From the NCBI GenBank assembly GCA_963792815.1, contig CAWBXR010000012.1:372001-436000 (forward strand): DNA of 64,000 nt. Direction: 5' to 3'. Below, one piece after another: positions 26,643 to 35,053 of this stretch (positions within the stretch are counted from its first letter, which is position 1; the number at the start of each line of letters is the position of its first letter). Position numbers and translations under genes: made by a program. The DNA is from JARRPM01 sp963792815. Lineage in GTDB: Bacteria > Pseudomonadota > Gammaproteobacteria > Pseudomonadales > Halieaceae. The notes under the pieces were generated by a model, which worked only from the letters and a program-made list of their open reading frames with translations, made no database searches and was not told where the DNA came from.

Positions 26643-27740
26643 ATGACAGCCGACCCCCAGAATAGACGGTTAAGCGACATGAAGAAAGCCGGCATTGCCA
26701 TCATCGGCCTCGCGCTTGTTGCCGCCGTGCTTTACAGCGTGCGGGGGCCACTGAGCACCGCGTTGATGGGGCGCGCCCTCGAGCGCGCCATGTCCGCCAA
26801 CCTGCTCGACTCGCTCCCCGACGGGCTCAACGTAATCCTGTGCGGCGCGGGGGGCCCACTGCCCGACCCCATAAGGTCAGGCGGCTGCGTCGCGGTGGTC
26901 GCCGGCGACAATATGGTGATCGTCGACGCCGGTACCGGCGGGGCGCGCAACCTCAATCCCATGGGCTTGCCGATAGGCCAGGTCGACGCGGTTTTCCTCA
27001 CCCATTTTCATTCCGATCACATCGACGGGCTCGGGGAACTGGCTACCCTGCGCTGGGTCAGCGCGGGTCACAAGGAACCACTCCCTGTCCACGGCCCGGA
27101 GGGCCTCGAGGAGGTGGTGTCAGGCTTCAACCAGTCCTATGCCATGGACGCGAATTACCGTCATGCGCACCATGGTGACACGGTGGCGCCACTGTCCGGG
27201 CACGGCATGCAGGCCGTGATGCATCCGCAACCCCCTGAGGGCGAGGCCGTGGTGGTCTATGAGAACGGGGGCCTGGTGGTAAAAATGATACGGGTAGAAC
27301 ACAAACCGGTGGAACCGGCTGTGGCCTACCTGTTCACCTACAAGGACCGCAGCGCACTGGTCAGTGGCGACACCGTCAAATCCGCCAACCTGCAGAAATT
27401 CGCCAAGGGAGTCGACCTGCTGGTGCACGAGGGCCTGTCGCCCTCCCTGGTGCTGCAGATGAACAAGGCCGCTGTACGTGCCGGCAACGAGGTGGTCGCC
27501 AGGATCACTGCCGATATCCCGGATTATCACACCACCCCGGTGGAGGCGGCGGAAATCGCCAGGGACGCCAATGTCGGCCATCTGCTGTTCTACCACGTGG
27601 TACCACCCACACCCCTGCCGGGCCTGCAAGCGGCCTGGTTGAGCGGGGTGGATGAAGTATTCGAGCGCTACACCCTCGGGCAGGATGGCACCGGTTTTTC
27701 CCTGCCCGCCGGCTCGACAGACATCATTGAGCTGGACTAG
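26643..27740 (+). CDS. MBL-fold metal-dependent hydrolase, membrane-anchored
   Basis: The 365-residue product (or 353 if starting MKKAGIAIIG at 26679) has an N-terminal transmembrane or signal helix. A metallo-beta-lactamase fold follows with FLTHFHSDHIDGLGEL (metal ligands), SGDTVKS and a late His in LLFYHVVPP. The order is closest to the RNase Z/arylsulfatase-like branch of MBL hydrolases. It probably acts on a small molecule in the periplasm. It ends 10 bases before yjbQ and likely leads the transcript that includes glcDEF. Confidence 0.8.
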   Translation: MTADPQNRRLSDMKKAGIAIIGLALVAAVLYSVRGPLSTALMGRALERAMSANLLDSLPDGLNVILCGAGGPLPDPIRSGGCVAVVAGDNMVIVDAGTGGARNLNPMGLPIGQVDAVFLTHFHSDHIDGLGELATLRWVSAGHKEPLPVHGPEGLEEVVSGFNQSYAMDANYRHAHHGDTVAPLSGHGMQAVMHPQPPEGEAVVVYENGGLVVKMIRVEHKPVEPAVAYLFTYKDRSALVSGDTVKSANLQKFAKGVDLLVHEGLSPSLVLQMNKAAVRAGNEVVARITADIPDYHTTPVEAAEIARDANVGHLLFYHVVPPTPLPGLQAAWLSGVDEVFERYTLGQDGTGFSLPAGSTDIIELD

Positions 27741-27750
27741 TGGAGCTGGC

Positions 27751-28155
27751 GTGATAACGGAGATAGGAATTCCGGTCAAAGGCCAGGGCCTGCATGCAGT
27801 TACCCATGCGGTGCGGCCGGTGGTGGCTGGTTGTGGCCAACCGGAGGGGCTGTGTACGCTGTTTATCCGCCACACTTCCGCCAGCCTGCTGATCCAGGAA
27901 AACTACGACGACAGTGCGCGTGTCGACCTGGAAAACTGGCTCAACCGCCTGGTACCGGAAAACGACCCCCTGTACACCCACACCCTCGAAGGTGCCGACG
28001 ATATGCCCGCCCACATCAAGTCAGCTCTAACCGCTACCGGGCTCAGCATCCCGTTCCAGCAGGGCGAGCTCATGCTGGGAACCTGGCAGGGCATTTACCT
28101 CTGGGAGCACCGCCACCAGCCCTGCACCCGGAAAATCGTGGTGCACATCCAGTGA
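27751..28155 (+). CDS. yjbQ: YjbQ family (UPF0047, secondary thiamine-phosphate synthase-like)
   Basis: The 134-residue protein has the family signatures IRHTSASLLIQENYD and GELMLGTWQGIYLWEHR with HTLEGADDMPAHIK between them. The conserved His, Glu and Arg form a putative active site. YjbQ has weak thiamine-phosphate synthase activity in E. coli, but its physiological role is unclear. Translation begins at GTG with GGAG upstream. The last four bases overlap the first codon of glcD (GTGA), indicating coupling. Confidence 0.85.
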   Translation: MITEIGIPVKGQGLHAVTHAVRPVVAGCGQPEGLCTLFIRHTSASLLIQENYDDSARVDLENWLNRLVPENDPLYTHTLEGADDMPAHIKSALTATGLSIPFQQGELMLGTWQGIYLWEHRHQPCTRKIVVHIQ

Positions 28156-29624
28156 GCCGCGCGACCCCGATGCCATCCCACAGCCTGCCGCCGGTACCCC
28201 GGAGTGAGTTGCTGGCGCGCCTGCAGGCCGTGCTGCCCGACCACTGCCTTATCAGCGAAACCGAATCCCAGCGACCCTTTGAGTGCGACGCCCTTACCAT
28301 CTACCGCGAATTACCCCTGCTGGTGGCGTTGCCGGAAACCGTGGAGCAGGTCCAGCAGGTGGTGCGCATCTGTCACGAACTGGCCGTGCCGGTGGTGGCC
28401 AGGGGCGCCGGCACCGGCCTGTGTGCGGGGTCGATGCCACACCCGGAGGGACTGCTGCTGGTCCTGTCGAAGCTCGACCAGGTACTGGAAATCGATCCCT
28501 TGGCACGCACGGCACGGGTCCAGCCAGGCGTATCCAACCTGGCCATCTCAGCCGCGGTAGCTCATCACGGTCTCTACTATGGCCCCGACCCCTCCTCCCA
28601 GATCGCCTGCAGTATCGGCGGCAATGTAGCGGAAAATTCCGGCGGCGTGCACTGCCTGAAATACGGCCTGACCGTGCATAACATTCTCGCCCTGGAGGTA
28701 CTCACCGTTGCGGGCGAACGCGTCACCATCGGCAGCACCGGCCTGGATACCCCTGGCTACGACCTGCTGGCGCTGATGACGGGTTCCGAGGGCCTGCTGG
28801 GTATCGTGGTGGAGGTCACAGTGCGCCTGCTGCCCTCCCCCGAACTGGCCCAGGTGATCATGGCCGGCTTCCCCTCGGTAACGGCCGCGGGAGATGCTGT
28901 GGGCGCTGTGATCGCCGCCGGCATCATCCCGGCGGGCCTTGAGATGATGGACCGGCTGGCAATCCAGGCCGCCGAGGATTTCGCCGGGGCGGGCTACCCC
29001 CGGGATGCCGAGGCGCTGTTGCTGTGCGAGGTAGACGGCACCCGGGAAGAGGTCGCCAGTTGCAGCCGGAGTGTGGAGGCCCTGTTCCGGAAGATGGGGG
29101 CGAGTTCCGTGATCGTGTCCCGCGACGAGGCCCACCGGGCGCTGCTGTGGAAGGGGCGCAAGTCAGCATTTCCAGCAGTGGGCAGGCTGGCGCCGGACTA
29201 CTACTGCATGGACGGCACCATTCCCCGCAGCCAGGTATCGCGGGTGCTCAACGAGATTTCGAGGCTGTCTGAGCATTACGGCCTGGCGGTAGCCAATGTA
29301 TTTCACGCCGGCGACGGCAACCTGCACCCGCTGATTCTGTTCGACGCGAGCAAAGCGCAGGAGGTGCGCCGGGCCGAGCAGCTCGGTGCGGCGATCCTCG
29401 AGCTGTCCGTACAGGTGGGCGGTTGTATCACCGGGGAACACGGCGTGGGGCTGGAGAAATTGCGCCAGATGAGTCATCAGTTCAGCCCGGCGGAACTGGC
29501 CCTGCTGGAAGATATCAAGGCCGCCTTCGATCCCGGGCTGAACCTCAACCCGGGCAAGGGCATCCCGATTCTCAAACGCTGCCAGGAATACCGCGCACTC
29601 CCGTCCAGGCACGCACATGACTGA
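28152..29624 (+). CDS. glcD: Glycolate oxidase FAD subunit GlcD
   Basis: The 490-residue FAD-binding PCMH-fold oxidase aligns closely with E. coli GlcD in memory: CHELAVPVVARGAGTGLCAG, PDPSSQIACSIGGNVAENSG, YGLTVHNILALEV and TGSEGLLGIVVEV. The C-terminal FAD-oxidase domain contains NVFHAGDGNLHPLILFD and GEHGVGLEK. It oxidises glycolate (or D-lactate) to glyoxylate at the membrane together with GlcE and GlcF. The start is the GTG overlapping the yjbQ stop; an ATG at 28170 is an alternative. The stop overlaps glcE by 8 bases. Confidence 0.9.
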   Translation: MSRATPMPSHSLPPVPRSELLARLQAVLPDHCLISETESQRPFECDALTIYRELPLLVALPETVEQVQQVVRICHELAVPVVARGAGTGLCAGSMPHPEGLLLVLSKLDQVLEIDPLARTARVQPGVSNLAISAAVAHHGLYYGPDPSSQIACSIGGNVAENSGGVHCLKYGLTVHNILALEVLTVAGERVTIGSTGLDTPGYDLLALMTGSEGLLGIVVEVTVRLLPSPELAQVIMAGFPSVTAAGDAVGAVIAAGIIPAGLEMMDRLAIQAAEDFAGAGYPRDAEALLLCEVDGTREEVASCSRSVEALFRKMGASSVIVSRDEAHRALLWKGRKSAFPAVGRLAPDYYCMDGTIPRSQVSRVLNEISRLSEHYGLAVANVFHAGDGNLHPLILFDASKAQEVRRAEQLGAAILELSVQVGGCITGEHGVGLEKLRQMSHQFSPAELALLEDIKAAFDPGLNLNPGKGIPILKRCQEYRALPSRHAHD

Positions 29625-30678
29625 CCGTAGCGCGGAACTGGCCGCCGCCATTGCGGAGGCGGCGGCGCTGCAGCAGGCCCTGTATATCAGCGCCGGCGGC
29701 AGCAAGCGCGACCTGCTGGGACGCGCCTGCGAGGTGCCGATACTGGATGTCTCCGGACACAGGGGCATAACCGAGTACCAGCCCTCCGAACTGGTGTTGA
29801 CGGCCCGGGCCGGCACGCCGCTGGCCGAGATTCTGGCGGCGCTCGAACAGGAGCGCCAGACGCTGGCATTTGAGCCGCCGCTGCTGGATGGGCGTGCCAC
29901 CCTGGGAGGCACGGTTGCCTGCAATATGTCGGGCCCGGCCCGGCCCTGGGCGGGGTCCGCCCGGGATCTCGTGCTGGGAGTACAACTGATCGACGGCCGC
30001 GGGCAATTGCTCAACTTCGGCGGCCAGGTTATGAAAAATGTGGCTGGTTATGATATCTCCCGCCTCCAGGCCGGTGCCCAGGGCACGCTGGGAGTCCTCA
30101 GTGAAATCAGCCTCAAGGTGATGCCACAGCCGGAGCACAGCCTCACTCTGGCTTACCAATTGGACGCCGATGCGGCAATCGACTGCATGACCCGCCGTGC
30201 GGGCAAGCCGTCTCCCCTGTCCGGCGCCTGCTGGCTCGATGGCAGGCTGCTCCTGCGCCTGTCCGGCACAGGGGCCGCGGTTGAGCATACGGCTACCGTC
30301 TGGGGCGGCGATCGATTCGCTGAGGGTACGGACTTCTGGCGCGACCTGCGGGAATTGCGCCTGCCCTTCTTCGCCGGGCGGGAACCACTTTGGCGCCTGT
30401 CGCTAAAGCCCACGGCCCCGGGCGGTGACAAGGCGCGGCCCACCCTGATCGATTGGGGTGGCGCCCAACGCTGGTTGCGCGGTGATTTGGGACTGGAAAA
30501 CCTGCAACGCGAGGCAGCCGCAGCCGGCGGCAACGCCAGTCTCTTCAGCGGCGGCAACCGCAAGGGCGAAGTCCGCCCGACACCGGATGCCGTCTCCGCC
30601 CGCCTTCAGCAGCAGCTCAAACAGGCATTCGACCCCCTGGGTATCCTCAACCCCGGCCGCCTTTACGGCTGGCTATAG
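29617..30678 (+). CDS. glcE: Glycolate oxidase subunit GlcE
   Basis: The 353-residue protein has a PCMH-type FAD domain: ELVLTARAGTPLAEI, FEPPLLDGRATLGGTVACNM, SGPARPWAGSARDLVLGVQL and VMKNVAGYDISRL. It lacks the long C-terminal oxidase domain of GlcD, as GlcE does. The end DPLGILNPGRLY is the family terminus. GlcE is required for activity of the glycolate oxidase complex. It lies between glcD (8-base overlap) and glcF (11-base gap). Confidence 0.9.
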   Translation: MTDRSAELAAAIAEAAALQQALYISAGGSKRDLLGRACEVPILDVSGHRGITEYQPSELVLTARAGTPLAEILAALEQERQTLAFEPPLLDGRATLGGTVACNMSGPARPWAGSARDLVLGVQLIDGRGQLLNFGGQVMKNVAGYDISRLQAGAQGTLGVLSEISLKVMPQPEHSLTLAYQLDADAAIDCMTRRAGKPSPLSGACWLDGRLLLRLSGTGAAVEHTATVWGGDRFAEGTDFWRDLRELRLPFFAGREPLWRLSLKPTAPGGDKARPTLIDWGGAQRWLRGDLGLENLQREAAAAGGNASLFSGGNRKGEVRPTPDAVSARLQQQLKQAFDPLGILNPGRLYGWL

Positions 30679-30689
30679 GGAGACCATCC

Positions 30690-31901
30690 ATGCACGTAAA
30701 TCTGCATCCCGAATACACCGGCAGCGAGCAGGCACAGGAAGCAGCCTCGCTTATCAGCGCCTGTGTACACTGCGGATTTTGCCTTGAGACCTGCCCGACC
30801 TATCTTGTCGATCGGGACGAGAGGGACAGCCCCCGCGGGCGAATCTACCTGATCAAGAACTTACTGGAGAGCGGCACGGCCAGCAACCAGACCCATACCC
30901 ACCTGGACCGCTGCCTGGGCTGTCGCAGCTGCGAGACCACCTGCCCCTCCGGCATGCAATACGGGCAATTGCTGGATATTGGCCGGGACCTTATGGAACA
31001 GCGCGTAACGAGGCCCGCCCCCGTACGCCTGTACCGGTATCTGCTGCGGTGGACTCTCACCCGGCCTCGCATCTTCGCCCTGGGCCTGGGCCTCGGGCAA
31101 CGCCTTAGACCACTGTTGCCGGCCCGGCTGCGCTCCCAGGTTCCGCCGCGCCAGGATCCCGGGCGCCTGCCAGGCCGCCGGCACCCCCGCACCATGTTGC
31201 TGCTGGAGGGCTGTGTGCAGTCGGCGGCTACACCCCGCACCAACGCCGCGGCGCGGCGCGTGTTCGACCGGCTGGGTGTTACCCTGCAAAACGCGCCCCG
31301 GGCCGGTTGCTGCGGGGCGGTCAACTACCACCTCGGGGCGCACCGGGATGGCCTGGACGACATGCGCCGGAATATCGACGCATGGTGGCCGCAACTGGAG
31401 GCCGGGGCCGAGGCCATCCTGTCCAGCGCAACGGGTTGCGGCAGCATACTGACCGAATACGGCCGCCTGCTGGCCCATGACCCGGCCTACGCTGACAAGG
31501 CGCGGCGTGTCTCCGCACTGGCGCTCGATATCGGGGAGGTGCTGCTCGAAGAGGACCTGGAGAAGCTGGCAATCAACAGCCCTGGAGGCAAAGTCGCGGT
31601 ACAGACCCCCTGCAGCCTGCAACACGGTATGAAGCGGCCGGACCTTATTACCACCATACTTGGCAAAGCGGGGTTTGAACTGGCCGCAACGTCGAGCAGT
31701 CACTTGTGCTGCGGCTCCGCGGGAACTTACTCAATCTTGCAGGGTACGATGTCGCGCCGCCTGCGCGACGACAAGCTGCGGGCGCTGACAACTGACTCTC
31801 CGGACCTTATAGCCACCGGCAACATCGGCTGCCAGCTGCACTTGCAGGCTGCCAGCGCGGTGCCGGTGAGGCACTGGATTGAACTGCTGGATCCCGGTTA
31901 A
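30690..31901 (+). CDS. glcF: Glycolate oxidase iron-sulfur subunit GlcF
   Basis: The 403-residue protein has two [4Fe-4S] ferredoxin motifs near the N-terminus (CVHCGFCLETCPTY and CLGCRSCETTCPSG). Two cysteine-rich CCG-type domains follow (AGCCGAVNYHLGAH and SHLCCGSAGTYSILQ), the layout of GlcF and LutA-type proteins. It passes electrons from GlcD/E to the quinone pool. GGGAG precedes the ATG. It is the last gene of the operon; no malate synthase or glcC regulator is adjacent. Confidence 0.9.
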   Translation: MHVNLHPEYTGSEQAQEAASLISACVHCGFCLETCPTYLVDRDERDSPRGRIYLIKNLLESGTASNQTHTHLDRCLGCRSCETTCPSGMQYGQLLDIGRDLMEQRVTRPAPVRLYRYLLRWTLTRPRIFALGLGLGQRLRPLLPARLRSQVPPRQDPGRLPGRRHPRTMLLLEGCVQSAATPRTNAAARRVFDRLGVTLQNAPRAGCCGAVNYHLGAHRDGLDDMRRNIDAWWPQLEAGAEAILSSATGCGSILTEYGRLLAHDPAYADKARRVSALALDIGEVLLEEDLEKLAINSPGGKVAVQTPCSLQHGMKRPDLITTILGKAGFELAATSSSHLCCGSAGTYSILQGTMSRRLRDDKLRALTTDSPDLIATGNIGCQLHLQAASAVPVRHWIELLDPG

Positions 31902-31997
31902 TTAAGAGGTTCGACCGCCAGGTCGCTATCGCCCGACAGCCACCCTCCGGGGGATACCTTGAGCTTAGCATTCCAGCATTGCAATTTCTTATAATTA

Positions 31998-32408
31998 TTA
32001 GCCGCGCCCGGCTCTGGGGAGGAACTCCCGGCAAACGTAGTTGGCACAGCGATACAGGATACCGTGGGAGTAGGCGGCCCAGACGATCTCCCGGTTGTCC
32101 CGCCGCGACACGGCAATCGCGTTCACTCCCCCTACCAGTGAACTACCGGGAGTGCCATCGAACGCCCTGCAGTCGTCGTCCCCGTAACAGTGCACTACCG
32201 CCCCCGAGGAATAACCGATAATCACACCTTTTCCATCGCTGGAGGAAGGCTCCATGACAGTGATCTCCCCCCGGTCACCGGCAAGAGCGCGCTTGATCAG
32301 CGCATCCCTGTCAGCCTTTTGCCCAGATGGTGCAGCGTCTCCCGGGCCTTGCCCATAGGCAAGGGGTGCCAGGACCAGCACAAGCAAGCATCGAATCAGT
32401 CGCGACAT
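31998..32408 (-). CDS. Hypothetical secreted protein
   Basis: The product of about 136 residues has a clear signal peptide (SRLIRCLLVLVLAPLAYGQG). A polar segment and a beta-rich domain follow, with cysteines in VVHCYGDDDCRAF and YRCANYVCREF that could form two disulfides. I do not recognise the family. The ATG at 32408 is preferred because GGAG lies eight bases upstream; an ATG two codons earlier is too close. It is divergent from the acyl-CoA synthetase gene. Confidence 0.6.
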   Translation of the reverse strand: MSRLIRCLLVLVLAPLAYGQGPGDAAPSGQKADRDALIKRALAGDRGEITVMEPSSSDGKGVIIGYSSGAVVHCYGDDDCRAFDGTPGSSLVGGVNAIAVSRRDNREIVWAAYSHGILYRCANYVCREFLPRAGRG

Positions 32409-32537
32409 GGTCATACTCCGGCGTGATTTCCCATGCCCGATATCCTAACACCCTTATCGCCCGGGGGGACCGTCTGCTATATTGGGGGACGCTTAAGCGA
32501 CCACAATACCAGGAGGTCGCAAGGAGGACTCAGCTTA

Positions 32538-34208
32538 ATGACTGAAACACCTATCGAGAATGTGCTGGATGCGGCCTACGAATGGGAGCGCAACCATCCT
32601 GACCGGGTGTATATGACCCAGCCCACGGGCAACGGCGAGGTGATCGACTATACCTGGTCGGCGACCATGCAGCAGGCGCGTAAAATGGCGACGCACCTGC
32701 GCTCGTTAAACCTGCCCGCCAACAGCCATATCGCGTTGATTTCAAAAAACTGTGCCCATTTTATTATCTGCGACCTCGCCATCTGGATGGCGGGCCACGC
32801 GACGGTAGCGCTCTACCCCACTCTCAACGCAGATACGGTGGCCTATATCCTCGAGCACTCGGATTCCCGCCTGGTTTTCATCGGGAAACTCGACGACTGG
32901 GAGGACATGGCGCCGGGCGTTCCCGCCGATCTGCCGGGTATCGCCCTGCCACTGGCGCCACAAACCAGCTATGAGCGCTGGGACGACATCATCGCCCGCT
33001 GCGAACCGATCAGCGACAGCCCCTCGCCGCCGCCGGGGCAACTCGCCCTGATCTGCTACACCTCCGGCAGCACGGGCCGACCCAAGGGCGTGATGCACAG
33101 TTTCGGCTCAATTTCCGTCCCGGGACAGCACTTCGGCAGGCAACTGGAAATCAATTCCTCGGACCGTGTGCTGTCTTACCTGCCACTGGCACATGTGATG
33201 GAACGGGCTGTGGTGGAGTGCAGTTCGTTTTACTCGGGTATGCACATCTATTTCGCCGACCGGCTCGATACCTTTGTCGAGGACCTGCGCCGTGCAAGGC
33301 CCACTGTATTTCTCTCGGTACCCAGGCTGTGGCTCAAGTTCCAGACCGGTGTGTTCCAGAAGTTTCCGGAGAAAAAACTGGAGCGCCTGCTGAAAATACC
33401 CGTCATAGGCGGCATTGTCCGCAGGAAAGTTCTGCAGGGGCTGGGCCTGGAAAACGTGCGCATCGCCGGTAGTGGTTCCGCCCCCATTCCATCGGCACTG
33501 ATCGACTGGTACGACAAACTGGGCCTGCATATCATCGAAGGCTACGGTATGAGTGAGGATTTTTCCTATTCGCACATGTCCACCCCGACCAGACGCAAGC
33601 CTGGCTACGTTGGCACGGCCTGGAGCGACGTCAAGACCCGCATCAGCCCCGAAGGGGAAATACAGATCGTCTCACCGGGAAATATGCTGGGGTATTACAA
33701 GGAACCCGAAATGACTGCGGCCTGCTACACGGATGACGGTTATTTCAAAACCGGCGACCGGGGCAAATATTCCTCCGACGGCCTGTTACGTATCACCGGC
33801 CGGGTTAAGGAGCTGTTCAAGACCAGCAAGGGCAAGTACGTCGCCCCCGTGCCTATTGAAAACCTGCTCAACTCGGACAGCCATATCGAACTTTCGTGCG
33901 TATCGGGACCGGGCAGGCCCGCCTGCTTTGCCCTGATCCAGTTGGCCGAGGAGATGCGCGGGAGAATCGAAGACCCCGGGTTCAGGGACTCGCTGACACC
34001 GAAACTGGAAGCCCTGCTGGAAGAGATCAATGACAGGGTAGAGGGATACGAGGAGCTGCAATTCCTGGCGATCGTCAGGGAGGACTGGCAGATTGCCAAC
34101 GATTTCCTGACACCCACCCTGAAAATCAAACGGGATGTAATCGAGCAGGCCTATGCCCACCAGCTGGACCAGTGGTACGAATCACGGCAAAAAATTATCT
34201 GGCAATAA
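32538..34208 (+). CDS. Long-chain acyl-CoA synthetase (AMP-forming)
   Basis: The 556-residue ligase has YTSGSTGRPKGVMHSFGS (P-loop), IIEGYGMSEDFSYSHMS, YFKTGDRGKYSSDGLLRITG and FKTSKGKYVAPVPIENLL. The last lies where long-chain synthetases keep the fatty-acid signature and hinge. It activates free fatty acids to acyl-CoA at the inner membrane. AAGGAGGA at 32520-32527 supports the start. Upstream in-frame codons are unlikely to be translated. A terminator-like hairpin follows. It is transcribed alone, between the secreted hypothetical and peroxiredoxin genes. Confidence 0.85.
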   Translation: MTETPIENVLDAAYEWERNHPDRVYMTQPTGNGEVIDYTWSATMQQARKMATHLRSLNLPANSHIALISKNCAHFIICDLAIWMAGHATVALYPTLNADTVAYILEHSDSRLVFIGKLDDWEDMAPGVPADLPGIALPLAPQTSYERWDDIIARCEPISDSPSPPPGQLALICYTSGSTGRPKGVMHSFGSISVPGQHFGRQLEINSSDRVLSYLPLAHVMERAVVECSSFYSGMHIYFADRLDTFVEDLRRARPTVFLSVPRLWLKFQTGVFQKFPEKKLERLLKIPVIGGIVRRKVLQGLGLENVRIAGSGSAPIPSALIDWYDKLGLHIIEGYGMSEDFSYSHMSTPTRRKPGYVGTAWSDVKTRISPEGEIQIVSPGNMLGYYKEPEMTAACYTDDGYFKTGDRGKYSSDGLLRITGRVKELFKTSKGKYVAPVPIENLLNSDSHIELSCVSGPGRPACFALIQLAEEMRGRIEDPGFRDSLTPKLEALLEEINDRVEGYEELQFLAIVREDWQIANDFLTPTLKIKRDVIEQAYAHQLDQWYESRQKIIWQ

Positions 34209-34237
34209 CCCCGGCAGACAGAGGCCTGCGGGGTTTT
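34207..34237 (+). terminator. Rho-independent terminator after the acyl-CoA synthetase
   Basis: AACCCCGGCAG pairs with CTGCGGGGTT (one bulged G) around an eight-base loop. The stem ends in TTTT. Confidence 0.6.
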
Positions 34238-34248
34238 GAGGTGCCCCT

Positions 34249-34276
34249 ACCGGCGCGACCCTCGCGGGGCGCCGGT
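34249..34276. repeat. Inverted repeat downstream of the peroxiredoxin gene
   Basis: ACCGGCGC and GCGCCGGT form a perfect 8-bp stem with a 12-base loop. It lies between the convergent acyl-CoA synthetase and peroxiredoxin genes and could end transcription of the latter, though no T-tract follows on the minus strand. Confidence 0.35.
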
Positions 34277-34300
34277 CGGTGGCGTGGGGCGCTCTTGGTA

Positions 34301-34873
34301 TTAGCCCTCGAAGGCCTTGCGCGGTGCTGAAACGCCCTCGGACTTGGTGCCCTTGAGGTAAGCCAGCATGGTATCCGCATCGGACACTTCAAAGGGGTCG
34401 GTGGGGCAGTTATCACCAAAATCGCCTTCCACAAAAATCTTCTCGATCTTGCAGTCGTCGACCAGCATGGAATAACGCCAGGAGCGCATGCCGAAGCCGA
34501 CGTTCGACTTGTCCACCAGCATACCCATCTTGCGGGTAAATTCGCCATTTCCGTCGGGCAGCAGGAACACGTTCTTGTTACCCACGCTCTTGCCCCACTG
34601 GAACATCACGAAAGCGTCGTTGACGGACACACAGATGATCGCGTCGACACCCAGTGACTTGAACTCCCCGTACAGTTCTTCATAGCGCGGAAGGTGGTTG
34701 GAAGAACAGGTCGGCGTGAAAGCACCCGGCAGTGAAAACACCACCACTTTCTTGCCCGCAAACAGATCCGAGGTGGTTTTGTCTTCCCAGCGGAAGGGGT
34801 TGCTGCCGGCGACCGACTCATCGCGCACGCGGGTCTTGAAGGTTACTTCAGGTACTCTTTCTACTACAGCCAT
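34301..34873 (-). CDS. Peroxiredoxin, Prx5-like
   Basis: This 190-residue thiol peroxidase has VVVFSLPGAFTPTCSSNHLP with the peroxidatic Cys near residue 50, followed by SVNDAFVMFQWGKSVG and SWRYSMLVDD. It belongs to the Prx5 group that reduces hydrogen and organic peroxides. The glutaredoxin domain fused to some bacterial Prx5 proteins is absent, so an external reductant is needed. GGAG precedes the ATG at 34873. It is divergent from oxyR across an AT-rich promoter region, consistent with OxyR control. Confidence 0.88.
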   Translation of the reverse strand: MAVVERVPEVTFKTRVRDESVAGSNPFRWEDKTTSDLFAGKKVVVFSLPGAFTPTCSSNHLPRYEELYGEFKSLGVDAIICVSVNDAFVMFQWGKSVGNKNVFLLPDGNGEFTRKMGMLVDKSNVGFGMRSWRYSMLVDDCKIEKIFVEGDFGDNCPTDPFEVSDADTMLAYLKGTKSEGVSAPRKAFEG

Positions 34874-34984
34874 GTTTGACTCCTTTGATTCACGGTTATT
34901 GAATACAGAGCAGGGACGATTCCCGTTGCGGGGCGGCACCCTGCTTGCTCTCGAACTCGACGTCTATAGTAGGGAAGTTCTTAT

Positions 34985-35010
34985 AATATATAAAATGGAA
35001 TTTATATATT
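34985..35010. promoter_or_regulatory. AT-rich palindrome in the prx-oxyR intergenic region
   Basis: AATATATAAA and TTTATATATT form a perfect 10-bp inverted repeat with a six-base spacer, in a stretch far richer in A+T than the chromosome around it. Its position, 112 bases from the peroxiredoxin start and 44 from the oxyR start, suits an operator or overlapping divergent promoters. The OxyR consensus ATAG...CTAT elements are only partly visible nearby (GATAGG read on the minus strand at about 35030). Confidence 0.45.
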
Positions 35011-35053
35011 GTATTATCCTATTTTACCTATCACTTAAGAGGCGATCGTCCCC

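Noticed and set aside
32433..32537. N-terminal extension of the acyl-CoA synthetase
   Set aside because: AAGGAGGA immediately before the ATG at 32538 and lack of conserved sequence upstream favour the shorter protein.
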